A stretch of 64,000 nucleotides of DNA from Theropithecus gelada (GCF_003255815.1 NC_037682.1:49253131-49317130), one strand, 5' to 3'; positions 1 to 13,020 are shown, numbered from the stretch's first letter. Numbers and translations: made by a program. Notes: a model not told the origin generated them from the sequence alone.

Positions 1-1559
1 TATACAAAGGATCCTATGTTGATTAAGCTCAAATTTCATTAGGTTTAGCATTTCATGGTCTCTGACTCAGATGAGAATATATGTGATGGATGTTATTATT
101 TTTAGACATGTTAAGAAGTGAACTATCCCAATCCATTCAGATAGTAAGTTACCTTATCAATCGAGAGTTATACTTTTTGCCTACTAATGGAACTCTTGCT
201 AATTCATTTATGGAGAAGAAGTGCTGTATATATATTTGCATTATGAATGAAATTCCTGATCACTCATTAACTCTGTCAATCCTTACGGACAGTCATCACT
301 GTGATTGGCACTAACGATTTGGGTGCTTAGTTACATTAGTTTTCTGAATTTATCAAACAACTTTAGTTGAATCTTCCTATTGGTCGTGGATAATATCTGA
401 GTTAAGATGAAAATTTGATAATAATTATCTAATGTAAATGTTATTTTGAATTTACTACAGAAAATTTCCTAGTTTTCAGGTATGTCATTTTCAACTCAAA
501 TGAAGAGAAAAGGAAGTCATCTTTTTTCCCAGCAAATAATTAATAAATCATTGCATTAACTAAAATTGTGTATCACAACCAGTGGAAACTGGATATTATT
601 TTGAGTTCTCCTACTTCTGTTTTGTACTCATAAAGGCCATTTGCTGTTTTGGAAAAAAAAGAACCTCAACTTATTGATGGATACAAAGAAAGTCATTAGT
701 GACATATTCTCTATCCAGCTGCAATAACATGGTGTTTGCTACTTTGCACGTCATTCTGTGTTTTCTTCCCTTTCCAAAGTCATTCCTTTTTATAACAGTG
801 AGAACAGAAATGGTTTGTACAAAGGCAAGCTTTTTCCAGCATGAATGATGAGGGTCCTGCTTTCTGTTAGGAATGTGAAAACTAACATTTTGTTATGTTA
901 TAATTCAACGTGGAGTTATTGTACTTCAGGGTATATTTTCTCCCTCACTTTCCATCTTTCTTTATATTTAATTCTAATTTTGAATTCAAAATTTTATAAA
1001 AGGACTAGTCTTGGATACTTGAAATGTATAAATCACAAAAGTGAATCACATGAAAAATTAGCCTTTTCAAAATCTTTAACCTTTTTTTTCTGGATTCTTT
1101 GTGATACGTGAACTTTCATTTGTGTTATTCTGAGTTTCTTATGGGCATAAAATATAAGATTCTTATTAAATTTATCTTTATTCTACATTATCATCTCTTC
1201 ATACATACTAATATCTTCTACAGAAAATGTACTAATAAAAATTAATTTAAAAATGAAAAAATCAGTTAAAGTAGTATTTAAATAGTTTGAATAAACCACT
1301 GCCAAAACTCAACATACATTTTTATTCTGGTGGAAACCAGGCCAGTTATTATCCACCTAAATTACTTCTCATTATCCTGAAATTTTAAAATGACCTAAAT
1401 TATGTCTTTGAGGAATACATACAATCATGGGTTATCAGTATTTAATATTATATCTCGAGCATTATGTATTTTTGATAGCTCTTATATTTTTCTGATTGCA
1501 AAATTCATATGTATTTATTTGTAAGAAACATAGAAAAAAACATAAAGGTAGTGAAACTG
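1..1559. other. Intronic DNA without an assigned element
   Basis: AT-rich non-coding sequence. I recognise no repeat family, RNA gene or credible coding frame. The open frames at 90-314 and 845-1111 have no recognisable domain and sit in unremarkable intronic sequence. Confidence 0.5.
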
Positions 1560-1938
1560 TCTTTTAATTCTACCTGTATCTTATTGTGTATTCTTTCCAT
1601 TTTAAATTATGCATACTTATGTTAATTTTTCCCCATAAAATTAGAATCATCCCATTATAATGTTTTTGTAATCTATTTTCCCCACTTAATGATATATTAT
1701 GAATTTTCCTGAGATTGAGTTATCTTCCAAAATATTATTTTTGTTGGCAGAAAGTATTGCATGAAGTGAGGTTTTCATAATGTAACTGGGCCTTTTCTTC
1801 AACATTTGTTTTTATTGTTTGTTGGTACAAAGAGCACCTATCTTGAAAACAGATAACATTTTTATTAAGACTTATGAACTTATTAGTAGTTATTTAGATT
1901 ATATTCTTAAAAGTGAAATTCCTGGTTCAAAGAGTTTG
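1560..1938 (-). mobile_element. L1M-type LINE, 3' portion, interrupted by the L1 at 1947-3926
   Basis: The stretch ends with text resembling the L1M 3' region read in antisense: the 'ggaattgctgggtcaaagagt' motif appears as 'gaaattcctggttcaaagagt' at 1916-1936. The matching continuation ('...ttttgatagatattgcc' in family memory) resumes at 3935 as 'aaaaagacttttgattcatattgcc'. The two halves therefore form one ancient element split by a later insertion. Too diverged to code. Confidence 0.6.
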
Positions 1939-2176
1939 TTCTTTTTTTTTTTTTTAAGTACTTTAAGTTCTAGGGTACATGTGCACAACGTGCAGGTTTG
2001 TTACCTATGTATACATGTGCCATGTTGGTGTGCTGTACCCATCAACTCATCAGCACCCATCAACTCGTCATTTACATCAGGTGTAACTCCCAATGTCATC
2101 CCTCCCTCCTCCCCGCTCCCCACAATACGCCCTGGTGTGTGATGTTCCCCTTCTCATGTCCGTGTCATCTCATTGT

Positions 2177-3019
2177 TCAATTCCCACCTATGAGTGAGAA
2201 CATGCGGTGTTTGGTTTTCTGTTCTTGTGATAGTTTGCTGAGAATGATGGTTTCCAGCTGCATCCATGTCCCTACAAAGGACACAAACTCATCGTTTTTT
2301 ATGGCTGCATAGTATTCCATGGTATATATGTGCCACATTTTCTTAATCCAGTCTGTCACTGATGGACATTTGGGTTGATTCCAAGTCTTTACTATTGTGA
2401 ATAGTGCCGCAGTAAACATACGTGTGCATGTGTCTTTATAGCAGCATGATTTATAATCCTTTGGGTGTATACCCAATAATGGGATGGCTGGGTCATATGG
2501 TATTTCTAGTTCTAGATCATTCAGGAATCGCCATATCATTTTCCACAATCGTTGAACTAGTTTACAATCCCACCAACAGTGTAAAAGTGTTCCTATTTCT
2601 CCACATCCTCTCCAGCACCTGTTGTTTCCTGACTTTTTAATGATTGCCATTCTAACTGGTGTGAGATGGTGTCTCATTGTGGTTTTGATTTGCATTTCTC
2701 TGATGGCCAGTGATGAGCATTTTTTCATGTGTCTGTTGACTGTATGCATGTCTTCTTTTGAGAAATGTCTGTTCATATCCTTTGCCCACTTTTTGATGGG
2801 GTTGTTTGTTTTTTTCTTGTAAATTTGTTTGAGTTCTTTGTAGGTTCTGGATATTAGCCCTTTGTCAGATGAGTAGATTGCAAAACTTTTCTCCCATTCT
2901 GTAGGTTGCCTATTCACTCTGATGGTAGTTTCTTTTGCTGTGCAGAAGCTCTTTAGTTTAATTAGATCCCATTTGTCAATTTTGGCTTTTGTTGCTGCTA
3001 CTTTTGGTGTTTTAGACAT
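2177..3019 (-). pseudogene. L1 ORF2 C-terminal remnant
   Basis: A 280-codon open frame on the minus strand corresponds to the C-terminal part of L1 ORF2p. It contains the cysteine-rich segment (CWRGCGEIGTLLHCWWDC) and the familiar IPLLGIHPKDYK and WIKKMWHIYTMEYYAAIKN stretches. The endonuclease and most of the reverse transcriptase are absent through 5' truncation, so it cannot mobilise itself. It is an open frame by youth, not by selection. Confidence 0.9.
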
Positions 3020-3466
3020 GAAGTCCTTGCCTATGCCTATGTCCTGAATGGTATTACCTAGGTTTTCTTCTAGGGTGTTTATGATATTAGGTCTAACATT
3101 TAAGTCTCTAATCCATCTTGAATTAATTTTTTTATAAGGAGTAAGGAAAGGATCCAGTTTCAGCTTTCTACTTATGGCTAGCCAATTTTCCCAGCACCAT
3201 TTATTAAATAGGGAATCCTTTCCCCATTTCTTGCTTTTGTCAGGTTTGTCAGAGATCAGATGGCCGTAGATGTGTGGTATTATTTCTGAGGGCTCTGTTC
3301 TGTTCCATTGGTCTATATCTCTGTTTAGGTACCAGTACCGTGCTGTTTTGGTTATTGTAGCCTTGTAGTATAGTTTGAAGTCAGGTAGCGTGATGCCTCC
3401 AGCTTTTTTTTTTTTGACTTAGGATTGTCTTGGCAATGAGGGCTCTTTTTTGGTTCCATATGAACT

Positions 3467-3907
3467 TTAAAGCAGTTTTTTATCCAATTTTGTAAAGAAA
3501 ATGATTGATGGGGTGGCACTGAATCTATAAATTCCCTTGGGCAGTATGGCCATTTTCACGATATTGATTCTTCCTACCCATGAGCATGGTATGTTCTTCC
3601 ATTTGTTTATGTCCTCTTTTATTTCACTGAGCAGTGGTTTGTAGTTCTCCCTGAAGAGGTCCTTTACATCCCTTGTAAGTTGGATTCCTAGGTATTTTAT
3701 TCTCTTTGAAGCTATTGTGAATGGGAGTTCATTCATAATTTGGCTTTCTGTTTTTCTGTTACTGGTGTATACGAATGCTTGTGATTTTTGCACATTGATT
3801 TTGTATCCTGAGACTTTGCTGAAGTTGCTTATCAGCTTAAGGAGATTTTGGGCTGAGATGATGGGGTTTTCTAAATATACAATCATGTCATCTGCAAACA
3901 GGGACAA
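3467..3907 (-). pseudogene. L1 ORF2 reverse-transcriptase remnant
   Basis: A 146-codon frame with the catalytic FADD motif near its start (LFADDMIVYLENP), followed by the KINVQKSQAF and KYLGIQLTRDVKDL segments of L1 reverse transcriptase. It belongs to the same insertion as the downstream C-terminal frame, but the two are in different frames with disrupted sequence between 3019 and 3467. The 5' end of the copy is at about 3926, just upstream of FADD. Confidence 0.88.
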
Positions 3908-3934
3908 TTTGACTTCTTTTCCTTACTTCTTTTT

Positions 3935-6250
3935 AAAAAGACTTTTGATTCATATTGCCAGTTATCCTTCAGGAAGAGTATAGTATTTCGTGCTGTCACC
4001 AGTAGTATCTGCAAGTTTTTATTCTCTTGCCCTGAATAACAAGTATTATTAATTTAAAATTTCTTGCCATTTTTATAAGGGAAAAACATATCGTTGTTGA
4101 TTTAGTGAGTTTTTTTGACTATTAGTGAGAATGAGGTGCTTTATCTCCCTTTATTTGCAATTGAATATCTCTTCCTTTGTGAACTGCATATTTATGTTGG
4201 TTGCCCATTTTTCCTTTAAAAAACTTGTCCAGTTCTCAATATTTTCTAAGAACTCTTAATATATGTTTTAATAGTATTAAACTTTATTTGTGATATATGT
4301 TGCATTTTGTCATTTGTTTTATTTTCTGGTTTTGTTGTCAGTTTTTCCATCCCTTTTTTAATGCTTTTTTCTATAGGGGGTTTGCTTAGAAAGGCTTCCT
4401 CATCCTGAAATTGAACAATATTCTGCTATATTTTCATCCAATTTGTTGGCTATATTTTTAAACACTTAACTATATAATACATCTTAAATATGTTTTGATG
4501 AATAATGTCAACTAGAAATATAACTTAATTTTATTCTCAAGCAGTTAACCAAATATCTGTACTGTTTATTAAATAATCTATCTTACCTCCTCTGGCTTGA
4601 AATAGCATCTTTTATTACACTCTGATTACATATTTAGAACTATTTATCAGATTTTGGTTCTATTCCATTGATTTTTCCATCTAAACTTTTATTAGTACTA
4701 TGCTATATTAATCACTGTAACTTTAGTATCCTTCAAAAGTAAGTATTGCAAGACTACACTCATAATTTTTCTTTAAGGTGCTTCCATACTTGTTTAAAGT
4801 TTATCTTTAATTTATTTTATCAAGTTGTTAATTAAAATTCCAAAGTGATTTTTTAAAAGATTATATTACATTTATTTGAAATGGTAGGATGAACTGACAT
4901 CTTTACACTATCGAATTGTTCCATTCAAAGTCATTTATTCAGTTATTTTATGTCTCTCAATAATATTTTGTCTTTAAAATACAGGTTCTGCACATTTCCT
5001 TTGATGTTTTCTTAAAAATATTTAATATTTTTGCTTACTCTTGTGAATGAGATATTTTTGATTCTATTTTCCTTTTGTTATATTTAGGGATGCTATTGAA
5101 TTTTGCTAGTTAATTTTGTAACTTCCCTGTATTGACTTTTAGCTGTAGTCATATTTCAGTAGATATGTTTTCTCTTCCTTTTTGATAGTTATATGTCTCT
5201 TTGCTACCCACTCCCACCCACCCTTCATGCGTTCATTGCCTTGAATGCCAAGAATAATATTAAGTAATAGAGAGGTAATAGCAGATATTTCAGTGTAGTT
5301 TTTAATTTATGGAGTTGTTTTTAATATTTCATATTAAGCATTCTATTGACTATTGATTTAAAATATTCATTTAAAGATATCCTTCTAGTCTACTAGGAGT
5401 TTGGTCTTTTATGATAACTTGCATTTTATTTCATGGAATATCTTATTAGGTTTTGTTTTTCAAATTTGTCATTGAAATAAACCCTGATTAGTCATGGTAT
5501 AGTCTTGTTTATATGTACTGCATCATTTTATTTGCTCATATTATAGTTGTTATAGTTATTTTTACAACTGTAATTATAAATTGATTAGAGTTTTCCATGT
5601 TTATATTACTTTTGTTAATTTTTTAGTACCAGTGTTCATAGTTGAACTGAAAAACTTTTCCTCTTTTTCTTGGTTATGTAAAATATTGAATAAATAACAT
5701 GAGCTACTTATTCCTTGAAATTCTGAAAAATATTCTCATAAAACATCTAGGCCTAGAATTTTCTTTGGAGATTTTTTTTTAACATTTTCTACTTCTCTTT
5801 TAAGTCAGTTTTGCCATAAAATATTTTTCCTAAATATTTTTAAAGAGAAGAAACTCTTAGAGAATTGTATATCTCATGAGATTGTCAAATCTCGTTGACT
5901 TCATATACATATCTTATTTTTAGTTCTTCCATTTATTTGCTGTTATAGATCCCATTTTTAATTTTGCATATTTGTTTTCTCTTTTTTTTCAATTTTACTT
6001 GCTAGTGGTTTTTCTATGTATTGCTCCCCCAATAATCCAGTTTTTGGATTTGTCAATTCTGCTGCTTTTCAATATGCCAATTAATTCATTTTGCTTTTAC
6101 CATTATTGTCTCTCCTTTCCTATTATTCTTATGCTTTTTCTTTTGTTTTTTTGATATCTTTTAACTTGAATACTTCACGTAACAAAGTTTTATTTAATGA
6201 TAATGGTACTTTTGGCTATGAATATATTTCTAGAAATAGCTTTATTCATC
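3935..6250 (-). mobile_element. L1M-type LINE remnants, 5' continuation of the interrupted element
   Basis: The segment from 3935 ('...gattcatattgccagttatccttcag') resumes the ancient L1M broken at 1938. Further right the text resembles antisense L1 ORF2, for example 'cttgctagtggtttttctatg' with 'ccagtttttggatttgtcaattct' (5990-6060). Heavily diverged with no intact frame. The middle portion (about 4700-5900) is assigned only by continuity. Confidence 0.5.
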
Positions 6251-6727
6251 CAATAAGTTTGTGCTTTTAGAACTTTGTCATTATTTTCTAAATATTCAAC
6301 ATTTGTATTATTTTCTAGCTGATCTGTGTTTATATATCATTCTTAACTGCGCATATTCTTTTAGAGTCATAGAGTATAATGAAGCTGGGGAAGGGAGAGA
6401 ACTCAGCCTTTATCACTGCCATTGGAAAATTCTATGTGATGGGTAGGTGCTAGAAGGAGAGTCAAGTGTGGGCTGTAGAATGGATAAGGGCAATGATTCT
6501 TCAACTCAGGGAGCTTAATATTTTTACATAATAACAAATTATTATTTTACTTTTTAGATTTTACTTTAAAAATCAGTGGTTTCTCATAAAATTTTATATC
6601 TAATTAATGTAAAGCAATGTTTCTAAAACCCCTTGATAGGAGTTGGAATACTGCTAAAATCTGAGAAACACTAAATCATAGGATTTTTTTATGAGTATGT
6701 ACCTGAGTCATGCCTAATATTCTTTTT

Positions 6728-7050
6728 TTATTATCTATATGTAAGGTGGACAGCATGAAGTTTTGATATACATAGATATAGTGAAATGATTACTAGTCAA
6801 GCAAATTAATGTATGTATCACTTCACATAGTTACCTTGTTGTGTGTGTGTGGTAAGAGCACCCAAAATACACTCTCGTAGCAAATTTCCAGCATGCAGCA
6901 CAATATTATCAACTTTAGTTTTTATGTTATAAAGTAGAGCTATAGACTTATTCATCCTACATAACTGCAACTTTGTACCCTTTGACCTACATCTCCCTAT
7001 TTCTCTCTCTCTCTTACCCCTGTTAACCACCATTCCTAATATTCTTAAAT
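6728..7050 (-). mobile_element. L1M 3'-UTR fragment
   Basis: Antisense L1M 3' UTR: 'tatgtatcacttcacatagttacc', a TG run, 'caaatttccagcatgcagcacaatattatcaac', 'cttattcatcctac', 'ctttgtaccctttgacctacatctccc' and 'ttaaccaccattc' occur in the family's order. Non-coding. Confidence 0.8.
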
Positions 7051-7305
7051 AGAAAATCCGTCAACTCCCTACCATTTTTTCATATGTAGCCTCCTTGCTA
7101 GTAGCAGTACTGAGGATAGAATGCTATAATTGTCATAAATTTAATAGTAGTCATCTCAAATCAGGATTCAAACCAAGTTAACTTTATTACAATTATTACA
7201 AAATAACTTTATTATTAAAACTTTAAATGAAATACAGAATAAAATGTTACACCTTTGATTTGGTCTGGTTGCATCTGAAGTGTTGTGTCCCAGTTGGGGT
7301 CTCAT

Positions 7306-7604
7306 TTTTTTTTTTTTTTTTGAGATGGGGTCTTGTTCTGTCACCTAGGCAGGAGTGCATTGGTGTAATCTCGCCTCACTGCAACCTCTGCCCCCCGGGT
7401 TCAAGCGGTTCTCCTGCCTTAGCCTCCTAAGTAGCTGAGATTACAGGCATGTGCCACCATACCTGGCTAGTTTTTGTATTTTTAGTAGAGACAGGGTTTC
7501 ACCATTTTGGTGAGACTGGACTTGAACTTCTGACCTCAGCTGATCCGCCTGCCTCGGCCTCCCAAAGTGCTGGAATTACAGGCATGAGCCACTGCACCCG
7601 GCCT
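7306..7604 (-). mobile_element. Alu (S/J class), antisense
   Basis: Full-length dimeric Alu in reverse orientation: poly-T, 'gagatggggtcttgttctgtcacc', both monomers, ending 'ccactgcacccggcc' at 7603. Flanked by the duplication gggtctcat at 7297-7305 and 7605-7613. Confidence 0.95.
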
Positions 7605-7879
7605 GGGTCTCATATTTTTAAGAGATCTATTGTCACATTAGTATTTATCAGAATGACTAGAATAGTAAAGAGTCTTGAACATTTAGTATGAATAGTAATT
7701 AAAGACCTAGGGAAGTTTGGCCTAATGCATATTATTTGACTTGAAGTTTTATTGAATAGAAGAGGATAATATTTGTTTTCTGCTGTTTTAGGGGGTTAAG
7801 ATAATAGGGAACTTGTTCTTAATAAAAAACTGAAATTAAGAACTTATAGCTGTCTGACAATGATAAGATTGGACTGCAT

Positions 7880-8150
7880 TAGTAGAGAGTGCCTCAGGTA
7901 TAAGCAGATGTTCAATAAATATTTGTTGAATTAGTTGGGCCTGGTGATGTGCGCCTTTAGTCCCAGCTACTCAGAAGGTCGAGGCAGGAAGATCGCTTGA
8001 CCCTAGGAGGTTGAGACTGTGATTGCACCACTGCATTCCAGTCTGGGTAACACAGTGAGGCCCTGTCTCAAAAAAAAAAAAAAAAAAAATTAAAAAATCA
8101 GAAATAATAAATATTTGTTGAATGAATGAATGAAGGAATGAATTAAAGGA
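7880..8150 (+). repeat. L2 3' end carrying a half-Alu insertion
   Basis: The typical L2 terminus (remnant '...ttcaataaatatttgttgaat') occurs at 7911-7931 and continues after the insertion at 8106-8150 as 'aataaatatttgttgaatgaatgaatgaagg'. The half-Alu between them created the 18-bp duplication. Confidence 0.75.
7932..8105 (+). mobile_element. Free right-monomer Alu (FRAM-like)
   Basis: A single Alu-type monomer: 'ggcctggtgatgtgcgcctttagtcccagctactcag' through 'ccctgtctc', then a poly-A run. It is flanked by a perfect 18-bp target-site duplication, aataaatatttgttgaat, at 7914-7931 and 8106-8123. The duplication shows it inserted as a monomer and is not a broken full Alu. Confidence 0.9.
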
Positions 8151-8394
8151 TGAATTAATAAAATAAATAAAAATTGGGTTCTGGAAAATTTTAAGCAGAG
8201 ATGTTGTAGAGGGTATTCCCATGCTGATGGAATGTTATCTTCATAATCTCCTAAGGTTCCTTTCAAATTAATACTACAGTTATTATACTTTGTTAATTAG
8301 AAGACTGACTTCCAAAATATGTTCTGTTTCCGGTCAATAAATAATTTGGTCAGTAACTTTTGTAAGATGTCTTATTGTTTACATAGTAAACATC

Positions 8395-8570
8395 TAACAT
8401 TTTATTTGAGTCCTTTAACAATCCAGTGTGGAAAATATTATTATACTGATTTTACATATGAGTAAAATGAGACTGAGAGAATTAGGTAGCTTGTTCAGGG
8501 TTGCCCAGAAAGTTGTGAAGGTAGGGTTTGAATGTTGGCCTCTGAATACTCTGTTTAATACAATACAAAG
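8395..8570 (-). mobile_element. MIR SINE fragment
   Basis: Antisense MIR core: 'actgattttacatatgagtaaaatgagactgagag...ttgttcagggttgcccagaaag...tagggtttgaatg', matching the order 'ttttacagatgaggaaactgaggc...gcccaaggtcac...gggattcgaa'. Confidence 0.8.
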
Positions 8571-8599
8571 TAGTTATTCTTTAAAGCCTTCGAATTCTG

Positions 8600-11500
8600 C
8601 AGTGGGAGCAAGAAAAAGACAGATTACGGGCTGTTCCTCCCACCCACAACCCACAAACAACTAAAATAACTCCACTTTTACCCTTTTCTATGTAAATTAG
8701 GCAGTATGGCAAACCAGGAGTGATATAGATAATACAGTTCTCCATGTGGTAGTATTTATCTTGATCTGTACCTGAATGAGAGAGAGGGTTGAAGAAATAT
8801 GGTGGAAGGATACAAGGTAAGACAGAACTACTGGTAGAGCCCATAACCCATCTGTATCTATGTTTGTTTGAGTTTTGCTAAAGGAATGAAGATGCCATAG
8901 TTATTTATGAGATATTTCTAAATGCAAGGGTGACATACTACATGATGTCTAGAGTATGAGGATTCATTCTGTGTCTCCATGAGTGGGTCTAACCTTCATG
9001 GCTGAGATCATCTTAGTCAGTCTGCCTGTTTTACACACGTGCTCCTCTGTGATGTGTCTGGCATCTCCTCCTTAGTGTGAAGGTGCCTCTCTGGACAATG
9101 TGTCAGGGAAACAGTAATGTTGGTTGTTTGAGTTAGCACAAACTGTGCTTGTGTTTGACACACACACAGATGATAAGAGAGAGAAAAAAAAAAAAACCCA
9201 CAATTATGTGATAGGAACCAAATAAGGAAAATAGTGTTTTCTTTCGTTGGTCATTTATGATAATTATTTTAAAATTTACATTTAGGGATCAAGGTAGATA
9301 TGCTTGTAGGTATACTCTTCTGTAGCTTAGAAAAGTAACAGTCTCTTCTGACAGAAAAAAAATTGACTAAACAAATACTTTTTCATGGGAAATTCTACAA
9401 ATGGTTCCCAATGTTTTTCAAAGGCACTGTTGAAAACCAATTACTTATTATAGTTACTCAACTAATATGTCTGAAAAGTTTGCTTATAGAACCTAAATAC
9501 TATCATTGTAGTTCACAGTTAAAGACTGAAAGCATTGCTCCCTGTTACTTTATTAGGGTTGTTACTAAAAGAAGTAAAATTAGGAACTGCATTACATCAA
9601 ATAGTACAAGCATATTATGATTGGGCTTGGTGCAAATACTGAATTAAAATGCAAATTTATTACAACACTGCTACTAAGTGCCACTGAGGGCCTGGTTTCA
9701 TTTTTAGTTTTGATTGCAAGCATAACTCTTTGGAGGAGTGCACAAGAACACAAAAGTCATGGTTTCTTTCACTGCATGATAGATCTTTGAAGATCAAATA
9801 GTGTAGGTTATTCCTGAGGTAACTTTAGCAGTGCTGTTATCACCAAAGGGTCAGGATGGCTCTAACAGCATTCCCATAGAATTAGTGTTCTGCAACACAG
9901 GTTACTATCTTAAAGGCCAGTTCTGTCTCCTAGTTTGTTCAGTTCTATCATAAGGGCCTGAAGTATATGTAAGTGCTTTGATTGCTTATTCCATACATTG
10001 CCTTTTCTACAGAATACTTTTTTTTTTTGGAATAGCAATTCATAATTACTACTGTTTTCTGTTTTAGGCAATCACAGAAGGACTAGAGTGGTTTTACAAG
10101 AGCTGTGGCTGTAAACTTTGCATATTTGCTTATAAATGAGTTTTTCTTGAATTTCTACTTACAAATTTACAGCAATTGTTTTATCTGGTGGAACTTAAAA
10201 AAAAACTAGAAATGCTTAGAGTTTAATCATCTGCCACTTTTCAACTCTGATAAAATTTTTAATAGCAAAGTTCACATACCTAGGGATTTTTATTGTCTCT
10301 TTAGAAAAAAGTATCAAAACAGTAACTATCGATGTTTAGATTTTATAGATTTTTAAAAATATAAATTGTTATCTCCATAACAGTTAAACGAATGCTATAT
10401 TGATCTAGAGACTGACTTGTAAAAAAGATTGACACAACAGATGTTTTTCACTTTCCTCTTTTAATGAAATAATGTTTGCCAGTATTTTCTATATATATCT
10501 GTGTAATTGTACAACTTCAGAGTAATATCTAGAATCACAGAATCTCCAAAAATTAGAGCTGGAGGTGCTTTGTATATTATGTAATCCAACTTCTTACTTT
10601 TCATATTGGGATCTCAATATCCATAAAAGAAAAGTCACTGCTCTAAATCATATAGTAAATTACTAAGGTGGAAACTTAATATTCCCCCAAAATAGCATGT
10701 TTAGTCCATTTTACATAGTCTCTTGATTGTCTTGTTATCAATAGTGAGTAATTATTGTAGAACCCATGGACTCTTTTTGCTAACAACAAATGCATACAGC
10801 AGCTAGTTTTATAAATATGTATATACATTATAATACAGCAGCACCTAAAGTTTTTTTTTTAATTATACCACTTTGCATGAATGTAGACATTTCAAAGCTC
10901 TCCTTTGTACTCTCTGTTATCAACATCTTTTACTTCTTTTGAAGTCTGTGTGATATACATAAAAGCAATTAAAACCTCTCCCCACTTGGGGTTAGAGACA
11001 CAAGGTCTTCTTAATTAAAACTCAAACAAAAGCTACTGGCAAGAATTCCTACTATATGATTAAGGTCTAAAGTATTATGATACATTAGAATCATTCTTAA
11101 CTGTTGGGATTAAAAGAAATCAATATGTTGGGGAAAAAATTAGTTGAATCTAATTAGTGAAATAAATGTTTACATAAAAGAAAACACTGAAGTTTAATAA
11201 CGGGTTCTGATTATAAATGTAATACTGGCTAAAAATGTTCTTTGTTATTATTACTTTGACCACATAATCATATTTTATATTCACTGAAAAAGAAACTGAA
11301 ACTTATTGTTTGTAGTTAATTATTATAATTAAAAGTATAAAACTAAAAATCATACCTGGTTTCAAAAATTTCAATTGTAAAATGTTCTTATATTTGAAAA
11401 TAGTCACCAATTATAAAACATTTCTATTGATTTTATTTTTAAAAGGCTAATTTTAGCAATAGCTACAGCCTAGAGTAGGGAAAGGAGGCAAAATTGGTTT

Positions 11501-12670
11501 AAAGTAAAATGATCCAAAGTATTCTTACACAATTATGATTACATTAAATATGTACTAGTCTATTTGGTCACATATCGAAAGAAAAAAGAATATGTTTTGA
11601 TATAATACAAATGCAAGACATTTTACTTTTTTCTTCCTGATTGCTATGATGAAAATAAACATAGCTAACATGGAGAAGAAAAACTGTTACTAATTGAAGC
11701 CCAGATTTTAAGTAAAATGAAGGTCATTAGCAATTTCCTGGAAGCCATTCAGATTGCTTACCAGGAAATGGTGGCTAGCAGGACATCTGTAATCGCCCTG
11801 TGTGGAATTAGTGAAAACATACTGGAGCTTAAATGATATGTGTTAGATTTAGGCTGGGGGGGGGAGCCTTTCTCTATTAAAGTAGCTAGTATTATTTGAA
11901 TACAAACAATTTTGTTTCAGTATTAATGTACAAACCCAGAATCGAAAACAGCCATTAACATCTATATCTACATCTGTACATCCATACATTAATACACACC
12001 TATAGATTGGATTATGACTCTTAGTGGAATGAGAGATGACAGGGTAACGTCAGAATAATACGAATCTGAGAGTGAAATGTGTTTAGGTAAATTAAAGGAA
12101 TTTCTATAACTTAGAAAGCTGATTTCATAACATTTTGGATAGTAAATTTAGTCCCATTTTTGTAGCATTTTCTTATCTCAATAAAGAAATGAGAAAAGTT
12201 GAGTGTTAAATGAAAATGCCTCTAAGGACATAAACCTAAGTCTGATTTACTCTGCATTGGGGTGGGAGAAATGGGGTCACTGATTTAGAGACTTTTAGCC
12301 CAGCATCTCTATATTACCTGAATGATTGGTTGGTTTAATGAGGATTAACATCTCTGGAACTATTAAAAATATCAGAGAAAAACTGAGGAGAGTATTCTGT
12401 GCATCAATTTGTATAGTAAATTATATATACATAGAAAATTACTGGAAGGGTATTTAGTAAACTGTTAACAGAGATTGACTGTGCAGTAGGAAATGAATGG
12501 TATACGGTGAGGCTGATTTTTAAATTTTGTGCTGTGTAATTTGTACTATAGGACTTTTAAAAATGATGTGTTGTGCATTGCTTTTTTAATAAAAAATACT
12601 ATTTTTAAAAAGACTGAATAATAAAGGTGAAAGGGATTAGTTTTCTTATTTGTACAAAAGAAAATAGATG
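8600..12670. other. Long Alu-free intronic stretch
   Basis: Four kilobases without a recognised Alu or young L1. It includes a CA/A tract near 9160-9195, a T run at 10018-10029, and a diverged ancient-repeat-like stretch at 10545-10690 ('gaatcacagaatctccaaaaattagagctgg') whose family I cannot name. A G9 run lies at 11857-11865. No gene is supported; short open frames at 8581-8844 and 9363-9620 lack any recognisable domain. Confidence 0.5.
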
Positions 12671-12768
12671 GTACTACCTACTTAGCTTCTGAATTTTATT
12701 GAGAGTGTTAGAGAGAAAATATGTACTTTATAGGGTAGCATGAAGTAGGGAATCAATAAATGCTACAG
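12670..12768 (+). mobile_element. MIR-like 3' fragment
   Basis: 'gtactacctacttagcttctg...tagggtagcatgaagtagggaatcaataaatgctac' resembles the MIR 3' half ending in 'caataaatg'. Diverged, so the call is tentative. Confidence 0.45.
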
Positions 12769-12846
12769 TAGGCAAGAACACATCATATTTTAGTACTTGA
12801 AACTGAAAATATTTAATAGAATAACTAGAACTGAAGTGCTTAAATT

Positions 12847-12912
12847 TATACTCTTACATTTTTTACACTCATTACATTTACACTCTTACATTTACACTCT
12901 TACATTTTTATT
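12847..12912. repeat. Short tandem repeat, unit about 14-15 bp
   Basis: Four imperfect copies of acactcttacattt (tatactcttacattttt, acactcattacattt, acactcttacattt, acactcttacatttt). They sit at the left edge of the hAT-like element; the element's own 'cactctta' motif appears to be the unit that was amplified. Confidence 0.85.
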
Positions 12913-12968
12913 GAGGACCCCAAAAAGATTGGTTTGTGTTTGTATTTATTCTGTAGAAAATAAACAAG

Positions 12969-12978
<10 letters not shown>

Positions 12979-13020
<42 letters not shown>

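Larger units (their letters stand above)
1947..3926 (-). mobile_element. L1PA-like LINE-1, 5'-truncated, antisense to SOX6
   Basis: On the + strand it reads a T-rich tail (1942-1955), then the reverse complement of the L1 3' end ('actttaagttctagggtacatgtgcacaacgtgc' region) and ORF2 reading right to left. It stops near 3925 inside the reverse-transcriptase region, about 2 kb from the 3' end. A candidate short target-site duplication, ttcttttt, lies at 1939-1946 and 3927-3934. An 18-base-scale repeat ('acccatcaactc' twice near 2038-2072) is an internal duplication that the related copy at 52366 lacks. It sits inside an older L1M. Confidence 0.93.
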
